64,000 nucleotides of DNA from Adiantum capillus-veneris (lineage: Eukaryota > Streptophyta > Polypodiopsida > Polypodiales > Pteridaceae): positions 129,410,182-129,474,181 of the forward strand of contig CM043967.1 of assembly GCA_014529385.2 (NCBI GenBank), in the 5' to 3' direction. The position numbers and the translations under genes were made by a program. Positions 57,545 to 64,000 of the stretch are shown here, piece by piece. Position 1 is the stretch's first letter, and each line of letters starts with the position of its first letter. Under the pieces are notes generated by a model. The model was not told where the DNA came from and did no database searches. It saw only the letters and a list, made by a program, of their open reading frames with translations.

Positions 57545-57665
57545 GAAAGTGGTCGGAAAACAACCGATCGGTTGGCCGGTGGCCGGTAGTCAATGGCCGA
57601 TGGCCGGTGGTCGGAAGTCAATGGCCGGTGGTCGAAATTCAATGGCCGGTGGCCGGTGGCCGAAT
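57545..57665. repeat. GGCCGGTGG-rich tandem repeat in the solo LTR
   Basis: Irregular units of about 20-27 bp, each containing AATGGCCGGTGG or a variant, occur about five times upstream of the TATA box. Open frames in several phases here result from the repetition. Confidence 0.8.
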
Positions 57666-57792
57666 TCAAAAGCGGACTTGTCTTCTCAAGAGCGGCCACA
57701 CATGGGCGGATTGGAGGGTCCGATTTGGACTTATTCGCACAAGGGCGGCTACACATGGCTGTCTCTCATAAGAGAGGACAGCCCTTTTGTCC

Positions 57793-57800
57793 TATAAAAG
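57793..57800 (+). promoter_or_regulatory. TATA box of the solo LTR
   Basis: CCTATAAAAGGAGGCC about 130 bp downstream of the GGCCGGTGG repeats. Confidence 0.65.
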
Positions 57801-58107
57801 GAGGCCATTTCTACACACATTTCATAGTGTGAAGTTAATGCAACAAGGTGAGTGTGAGGTGGTGAGAGTGAAGCAAGGCGGGAGCTCTATCAAGGGTTTA
57901 ATCCCTTTGTAAACTACTTCTTCTTTTGAAGTGCTAAAGCCATTGAGTGGCTGCTTTCCCGTGGACGTAGCCCACATTGGGTGAACCACGTATATCGTGT
58001 GTACTCTCTCTCTTTCTCTACTCTATAATCTCTTGTGTGTGAAATCTATCTCTCTCCATTAAGTAATCTACTCAAAAATCTATTTAGCTACGTCTTATTT
58101 CCTAACA

Positions 58108-60240
58108 GGTTTTACACACTATGGATTCATCTTTGTTATCTCCCAAGTAAGAGGGTAGTGTTTTTAGAGTCATTGGTATAGACATTCCCAAAGCTTCAGA
58201 GCCGCAATCTCCATACAAGGATTGTACATCCATTCTCCCTATCGGGAGGTAGATTGTCTAACCAAACTTCCTCTATAGAAGCTGACTCCAGAGTTAGGCT
58301 CCCATCATTAATCTCTCTAACTTTTTCCCGTAAGTGTCCTGGCAAGTCTTCTTCTACAAATGGAGTTATATCTAAGACATCTTCACTGTCAAGCACTTTG
58401 GGTTCTAGATCTTTAGTTTCAAGGTGGGGTTCTACTACCATTTCAGATTTCTCTTTACTGGTTCCTACCACAAGCTCCTCAAGTTTTTCCATACTCTCGA
58501 CCTTGAGTTTTTGTTTTTCCAGTATATCTTGAGTAGTTCTTACCAGATTTTGATAAGCTTCAAGCTTACTGCTTCCATATCTAGAGAAGGATAGTTTTTT
58601 CATTTGTTTTCCATGTATTGGCCTTCTTTAAGGACCGCTTGGTAAGCTTCGAAGGCTGCATTGATTGGCTCAAAATTTTTGTCTACCAAAATTAATCCTC
58701 CAGATTTCACTCTGGTTTCCTTGATTTCACTTCTAGTTTCTTTCACTTTTTCCTGGAATAGTTTCTTTGCTTTCTCCTTGATTTCAGCCCTTTGTTTCTG
58801 TTTTCTCACCTCATGCCTTTTGCTTCTACTTCTCTTGGTCTTTTGAGAGGAAATTTTAGTATTCTCCGAATGAGGAGAGGAGTTATGTTTCTTTTTCTTA
58901 GCCTGGGCTTTGGTGATTACCTTGATTGGAACAATAGGTTCACTTTCTGATGAGCTACTAGGTAACACTTGGACTATGTTTACTACTGTTTTGTCGTTGT
59001 TTAAAGGATTTTTTGGACAATCTTCAGGGAAGTGTCCTTCCTTTTTGCAACATTGTATATAAAAAGCTTCAACTGGCTTAATGTTCTTATTAGGCTCTGG
59101 GAATTCATTTTTTCAATGATCATCTGCACGACAGTTATGACAATTCTCAGTTCTTGGCTTAATCATGGGGCTTACCATCGGAGCTCTAACACCTTGATTA
59201 GCTACATAGTACATCGATGCAAGTTCTGGTGTAGTATAAGTCATAGGTTCTTCCATTGGTGGTGGATGTGAATTATACCAATCTCCTTCTACCATTATGG
59301 TAGATGGACTAGGCTCAGCATAGGGTGTAACAAGCACTAGTGCTTATTTATCTATGACTTTCTTTGAATGCATGTACTTTACAGGTACTGCATTATGTTT
59401 AGGATATGGAAGTTGTTGACCCAACACACGTTGAGGCCTTTCCATACCCATCGGTGGTCTTTTTGTTGGGCCATATTAGACTGATATCTGTACATGGGTT
59501 GTGTTGGTGGCCTCATAGGCACGTATTGAACATTCCCATCATACTTTGGTTGGTAATAGCACTCATTGGTCTCATGGTTGGTCCATTTACCCTCGATTGC
59601 ATACCATTTCTGCTTGGTTGTCTCTGTTGAGGTATCCCTTGCCTTGGTCCCCTCATAGGTGCTTTTTGCATGTTATTCATCATTTCATTCATCCTTTTGA
59701 GCATGTCTTCTATGGCTATAAGCGGGGCTGCAGTAGCCATTCCCACTTGTGCTAGTTTGGTGGATGCTGTTTTCTCACTTTGATTATCCTTAGGCACATC
59801 TTCTTCATTAAAAATATCACAATTGTCTCCTAAGTCAATAGCATCTGACACACACTCTTGTAGGGTCATATGTTTGTTGCTTTACAATATAGCATGAAGG
59901 TCTTTGTTTAGCAGTCCCTCTAGAAATAATGATACTAACTTTTCCTTTGCAGGTATTTCTAGTTTTGGGCATCTTACAATGTATTATTTCATTCTAGTTG
60001 CACAATCCCTAACATACTCAACTTGTTTTTGTTTGAAGCTATAGATTTGAGCTACCGTATTATGTTTGATCCCCATTTTGGAACATGCAACTACAAATCC
60101 TTGAGCTAATGTATTTAATTCCATAATTGACCTTGGTGGAATGTTTTGTAACCATGTCAGTGCTTTTTTTTCTAATGTCATTCCAAATCCCTCAAATTGA
60201 GTATGGAAATCAAATATACGTTCTGCTCTTAGCACTTGTT
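58108..60240 (-). pseudogene. Gag and C-terminal gag region of element D
   Basis: 60235-59984 reads FHTQFEGFGMTLEKKALTWL and ACSKMGIKHNTVAQIYSFKQ, the capsid core shared with A. 59869-59513 continues with a spacer (LIAIEDMLKRMNEMMNNMQK). Knuckle remnants are visible near 59020-59130 (CHNCRADDH; a second with its last Cys kept). 58968-58196 is a basic coiled-coil-like region (KVITKAQAKKKKHNS, EIKEKAKKLFQEKVKE) equivalent to the end of gag in A. At least five frame breaks. Confidence 0.78.
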
Positions 60241-60298
60241 TAAAGCTTGCTAAGTGGTCATATGGATCCCCAGATCCACTGTATTTTCTGACCCATTT

Positions 60299-60892
60299 TT
60301 AAAAGTCAGTTGATCTGACACGTCTATTTGGTTCAGCTCGAGGTCTCCTGGCAGTTGGTCCCATTCCGAGTCCTTCAAACCAATCTATTGGAAATAGTGA
60401 CTCATGTAGTCCTCGATTGGCTTTAGTGTCACCTGTTTTTCTTCGTGATGAGGTATTTTTTGGTTTTTTAACATTGCTCTCAAAAGATCTCTCACGGAGT
60501 TCATCTCTTGGAATAGTTTCTGGTCCTTGGCCCAATATCCAATCCCTTATGGAGTACCCTTGATATTTGGTTTGTTCCACCTCTTCAAGACTCATCATAA
60601 CAAAGTTATTGTTATAACAATCCCTAAATAGGTATGTTGGTAGATATGTTGAACCCTTGTCTTTGATTTTGAAGATATAGATGATCTTCATGGGTGTTAA
60701 CTGTCTTGATTTGGCATGAGAAGTCCGTAGAAGATCTTTGACGTTTCTATCCTCCCAACAATAGACTCCGATCCTAGGATTATCTGTGCTAAGCCGTTTC
60801 AAAGGCTTCAGATCAACTTGGTTGTATCCCTCGAATTCTAAAGTCGGTGGTCCTTCTTTTGTTGCCATATCTGGAATTATGGTATTTATCAC
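60299..60892 (-). pseudogene. Extra gag-proximal frame of element D, unidentified
   Basis: A 197-residue frame (MINTIIPDMATKEGPPTLEF, later TYLFRDCYNNNFVMMSLEEV and YSIRDWILGQGP). It occupies the place between the N-terminal frame and gag. Element A has no obvious equal-length counterpart by eye, apart from the end of its 274-residue frame. It may be the second half of the N-terminal protein. No domain recognised. Confidence 0.5.
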
Positions 60893-60980
60893 ATAGGGTT
60901 TTCAACTTGTAAATATTGAGTTTCATTTTTATCCATGTACATTTTTCCTTGTTTGTTTGCCATGATTTCCTCTTCAAACT

Positions 60981-61280
60981 CTATGTCATGGTCATCAATG
61001 CGAATAGCATACTCTTCTTAGGATCTAGGTAAACCTGAGCTCCATGGCGATTAGTCTTATAAAAGGTGAGTATGTGCTTATAATGCATTGTCGTTCCGGT
61101 TTCTGAATGAGTCAAATAGGAAGACATTTTAGATGTTGATTCTGAGAAAGTGAGTGAGACTTCTTCAAAGATAGTGTCCAAATGATCACCTTGATTCACA
61201 CTCTCTTCGGTGGATACTCTACTAGCGGTCTCTCCAAATATGCATTGGTTTGCTAATATACGACCAGATCTAAGGTTCAT
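60981..61280 (-). CDS. N-terminal reading frame of element D
   Basis: A 99-residue frame beginning MNLRSGRILANQ with VSTEESVNQGDHLDTIFEE, the relative of the 5166-5990 frame in element A. The conserved start MNLRS[SG]R in both elements supports the initiation site. It is truncated by a frame change near 61000. Confidence 0.65.
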   Translation of the reverse strand: MNLRSGRILANQCIFGETASRVSTEESVNQGDHLDTIFEEVSLTFSESTSKMSSYLTHSETGTTMHYKHILTFYKTNRHGAQVYLDPKKSMLFALMTMT

Positions 61281-61689
61281 ATAGACTTGCGAAGACCTGG
61301 ATAGAGTACTTCCCGTCGCATTGACTTGTTGTCAACTTCTTCCACTTGACTTGATTGCAACTTCTGTCAAGCTTTCAATTCCTTGTTTGCAACCTGATTC
61401 CTATATTAGTTTTAATCAAGTTAGCTATTCTTTCACAAAGACTATACAATTTTTGCTAACTATTGTGAATGGTCTATGTGTATCAATTCAAATTGAGTTT
61501 AATGAGTCAGCAATTGAGACTTTCAGATTTTACTTTTGCAAAAAGCTAAAGGACTAACTTGCAACCTGGAAACCGGCTGAATATGTACCAATTTGGATCC
61601 GATTGAAACCAAAATTGACCGATGGCCTTGTATTATGTTGGTCTAACACGGTACAAGCTCAAAAGTTCAAAATGGTGTCTCTATGTATC

Positions 61690-61718
61690 AGAAGTAATGA
61701 TCACGATTATTTACTTCT
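61690..61718. repeat. Leader palindrome D1 (degenerate)
   Basis: Outer arms AGAAGTAA and TTACTTCT pair perfectly over 8 bp; the 13-base middle (TGATCACGATTAT) no longer pairs symmetrically. It aligns to the core of the other copies with a one-base deletion. Confidence 0.75.
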
Positions 61719-61983
61719 ACTATTTTTATGCAAGTTTTTGCCACAATGTTGACACAGAATGTTTAAGAAGATCAAATTAAGCTCCCTAGCCAAGTTTCAT
61801 CAAGTTTGGATAATCCATGTTCAAATGGTCAACAATTTTGTGTCTGCAGACTCACTTTATAAATTTGGCCACAATTTTCACTCCAATGATCCAATTCTCA
61901 CCAAATTTGATTTGTGGGCTTAATATATCATGCTAAAACTAGTGGTATGCTAGGTTGGTCAAAAAAGTTAAAAAATGAGACAA

Positions 61984-62009
61984 AAGTAAATAATCGTGAT
62001 TATTTACTT
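61984..62009. repeat. Leader palindrome D2 (26 bp)
   Basis: Left half AAGTAAATAATCG, right half TGATTATTTACTT; perfect except for the central G/T pair. About 292 bp from D1. Confidence 0.93.
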
Positions 62010-62267
62010 CTGACAAATTTTTGCATCTTTTTGGTCAATTGAGCATGTACACTTGTTTAACACTTCAATATAAGCCTATGAGTCAAGTTTCACTGAGTTT
62101 GAACAAAATTTTTCCAATTTACACTCAAGTTCTTGACAATGAGTACAAATTTTAATTTTTACCAAGTTTTTGGTCAGTTTGATGATCCAAATTCTATGGG
62201 CCTTTACAAAATATGTTTGAACACATACATAAAGTCTCTAGTATCAAACTTGGTCACTTTTGAGTTG

Positions 62268-62295
62268 AAAGTAAATAATCGCGATTATTTACTTT
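62268..62295. repeat. Leader palindrome D3 (perfect, 28 bp)
   Basis: A perfect dyad centred between 62281 and 62282; left half AAAGTAAATAATCG. It lies 285 bp from D2. Like A2 it is exactly 28 bp with outer AAAG/CTTT and central CGCG. Confidence 0.95.
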
Positions 62296-62404
62296 TGGCC
62301 TAAAATAAGCACTTTTTTCAACTTTTTCAGTGGACAGTCTTTTTACGAACTATTTTAAGCCTCTGAATAAAGTCAAAACTTAATTTGGCCTAAAATGTCA
62401 AGAG

Positions 62405-62418
62405 AAAGTAAATAATAT
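62405..62418. repeat. Leader palindrome D4 (left half only)
   Basis: AAAGTAAATAAT is intact but the right arm is lost (GGGTTTTTGC follows). If restored, the centre would be at about 62418, some 137 bp from D3. Confidence 0.7.
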
Positions 62419-62957
62419 GGGTTTTTGCAAACTCTTGAAATTTTACCTCAAATGCGTCCTTAAGCTTACCCAATGGTTTATACAACTTTTAAAGCATAAT
62501 CTCCAATCCGATACAATGGTGGAGAGTCTTCTGGTGCTATTTCTAGCCGTAGACCTGAAATTCTGTAACTTCACACAAAAAACTCACAATTGATTCTTTT
62601 GGATAGAGCAATGTTTTGAGATCCCACCTCGGATTCTACTTACCCTACTCTTAGGTTCAACTGCAATGGGGTTGTGGAAAGTGTCCACAAACACTCGTTT
62701 TCTTGTTTTTTATGGTTTTCTAGCCTTGATCTTAAGACTTGTCTCGTCCATCAATCATTCTCAAAATCATAATCTAATCCTATAGTCCTAAAAGGTACTT
62801 AGCAAGTACAACCTACTTCCAATCTACCTCTACACAACAAATGACGACAATCTTAACCTATGTTGTTTTAAAAAGAAAGTTTTGACTCTAGGTAAACCTA
62901 TAGGAAGTTAAAGGATAACTTCACGAGACGCTCGTGTTTTTTCCTAGTTTAGGTCTC

Positions 62958-62980
62958 TTCGATCCCCAACAGTGGCGCTA
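62958..62980 (-). promoter_or_regulatory. Primer-binding site of element D (tRNA-Asp-like, mutated)
   Basis: The minus strand reads TAGCGCCACTGTTGGGGATC then GAA, two bases after the LTR end. Compared with the expected complement of tRNA-Asp it has about five mismatches but retains GGGGATCGAA, so priming was from the same tRNA as element A. Confidence 0.75.
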
Positions 62981-62982
62981 AA

Positions 62983-63890
62983 TGTGGGACGGGTGTCTAA
63001 CCTCACTCCCATCTTATTTCAGACATAGCGAGAACCACGAATATAATTGTCAATCCATGGGATGAAGCTGACTCAACTAGTGCATAAAGACTACAAGAGG
63101 TTGTCAATCTCTTGGAAAACAACAAACAACTCACATCTATATCAAGCTACACTCAAATGACAAAAATCACCAAAAACTAGTCGCTCATCGGCAAACAAAT
63201 CACAACCGTTGCAGCATCAAACGACATCCAAACGTTACAAAACTTCTAAGACATGTTTATAAGACCTAAACACACATGCTTATAGTCTCAAATATCACTT
63301 TAGGTCAAGTGAAAAAATCACTATTATTAACAGTAGTGAGTTTTTGCCCTAGTCATTTTCGACCCAGAATGCATCTAAATGCTTAGCAATGATGCCCCAA
63401 TACCCCGCCTATACTTGTTTATGATTTTGAAGCTTAAATTCCTACTTATAATGAAATTAGGCCGCGGGTCGGCGATGCCAAAAGCTACGGATTACCATGA
63501 AATGCTTACGTCAATGCGTAGAGCTCTTACCTACGGTTGCAACGCAACAGACGGCACTGCAATGTGACAACCGTAAAGGGAGTAGGAAGCACGAAAAGGA
63601 GAGAGGTGAGCGTCGTGAGCTCACGTTGTGTTTCTATTATCCAAAAACTTCTAAAATACTTACAAAAATTGGCTTTTATACCTTAGCCAAGGTTTTTCTG
63701 GTCAAAACTAATAATCTGGGAGCTCTAACTAAAAACGGGTTGATACAATCTGGAAGCTTGTAGCCCTGGCTCATTAATTACACTGTTTATCTGGAAAGTA
63801 GGAGTTACAACATTCCCGATTCATCAAAATATTAAGTGTTTTTACAATGAAAGCTCCAAAAATGTTATCCGAGTTAGCGTGCTACTAACA
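62983..63890 (-). repeat. 5' LTR of element D
   Basis: Begins TGTGGGACGGG beside the primer site; the outer end is taken at ...CTACTAACA (63890), 908 bp. It shares ATAGCGAGAAC near the inner end and the TATA region with the LTR of A, at equal distance from the outer end. The 3' LTR is missing. Confidence 0.65.
63671..63682 (-). promoter_or_regulatory. TATA box in the LTR of element D
   Basis: The minus strand reads GGTATAAAAGCC, aligned with the TATA box of element A's LTR (8140-8151). Confidence 0.7.
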
Positions 63891-64000
63891 TCCTCAAAAG
63901 TATTTGTTCTTAATTAATACTTGTTGTCTTCTCTAATCTTTTTTTTGTCTTGTTAGATGCCTTCAGAAGCTCAAAAGAAAAAATGAGTCTTCTAGCAAGG

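Larger units (their letters stand above)
57362..58107 (+). repeat. Solo LTR of another retrotransposon, nested in element D
   Basis: Begins TGTAAGGCCCCCATTATGAG and ends CTTATTTCCTAACA, so TGTWAGG inverted ends, 746 bp. A TATAAAAG box is at 57793-57800 on the plus strand. It splits the protease spacer of D between LPSYLGDNKDE and the IENYKGKSG stretch. A matching target duplication was not found, so the exact ends are tentative. Confidence 0.55.
61281..62957 (-). other. Untranslated leader of element D with spaced palindromes
   Basis: About 1.68 kb, AT-rich, no credible frame. It carries four sites of a palindrome related in design to those of element A: one degenerate (61690-61718), two good (61984-62009, 62268-62295) and one half site (62405-62418). 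Confidence 0.75.
53996..63890 (-). mobile_element. Ty3-type LTR retrotransposon D, relative of A, with two nested insertions
   Basis: Minus-strand order: LTR (63890-62983), tRNA-Asp-like primer site, leader with palindromes, MNLRSGR frame, gag, zinc-knuckle region, protease, linker, partial RT. Every block has its counterpart in element A. The RT is cut at 53996 against element E. A foldback element (55271-56318) and a solo LTR (57362-58107) interrupt the protease region. Many stops and shifts make it older than A. Confidence 0.85.

Noticed and set aside
57535-57832. Three overlapping plus-strand frames rich in Gly/Arg/Trp
   Set aside because: Produced by the GGCCGGTGG repeat in the solo LTR.
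63958-64000. Similarity of AGCTCAAAAGAAA beside the LTR of D to sequence beside the LTR of A (8360)
   Set aside because: Only about 15 bases, at different distances from the LTR ends; could be chance or a shared target, too little to claim.

Overview
The window looks like repeat-rich intergenic DNA from a large plant genome. I found no intact host gene, rRNA or tRNA. Evidence for a plant is the co-occurrence of chromodomain-carrying Ty3 elements, Ty3 elements primed by a tRNA-Asp-like site, a Helitron, a non-LTR LINE, Mutator-like terminal repeats, spliced gene-like exons, and many long (CT)n/(GA)n tracts. The mix and heavy decay would suit a seed-free vascular plant such as a fern or lycophyte, but the sequence alone does not prove that.

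Layout, left to right. 1-8356: Ty3-type LTR element A (minus strand, 3' part beyond the window). 8357-10100: gag-like reading frame followed by an LTR/promoter-like block. 10420-12072: captured gene fragment ending in a Mutator-like terminus. 12073-17108: degraded chromovirus B (plus). 17109-22992: chromovirus C (plus), with 153-bp LTRs and a CAAGA target duplication, placed against the 3' end of B. 22998-26250: simple repeats, a promoter-like block and a 60-bp tandem repeat. 26253-30456: decayed Helitron (HUH Rep plus Pif1-like helicase). 34322-36425: a 2.1-kb near-perfect palindrome. 36880-38851: LTR-like block and remnant of a third chromovirus. 38862-41175 (minus) and 46394-48313 (plus): the 3' and 5' halves of a LINE, each cut by a Mutator-like terminus. 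41176-46200 and 48314-52330: the material attached to those termini, with Ulp1-like, SWIM-like and unclassified transposase-like exons. 52331-53995: LTR and gag of another Ty3 element (plus). 53996-63890: Ty3 element D (minus), a relative of A, interrupted by a 1,048-bp foldback element and a solo LTR.

The most interesting signal is in the untranslated leaders of A and D. Between the primer-binding site and the first reading frame each carries four sites of a 28-bp palindrome (one in D is half lost, one is degenerate). The best copies in A and D share the outer AAAG/CTTT and the central CGCG, but the eight bases between differ completely, and the sites recur at about 130 or 285 bp. Other notable structures are the giant palindrome, the LINE apparently split by a transposon insertion followed by an inversion, and the twin-hairpin foldback element.
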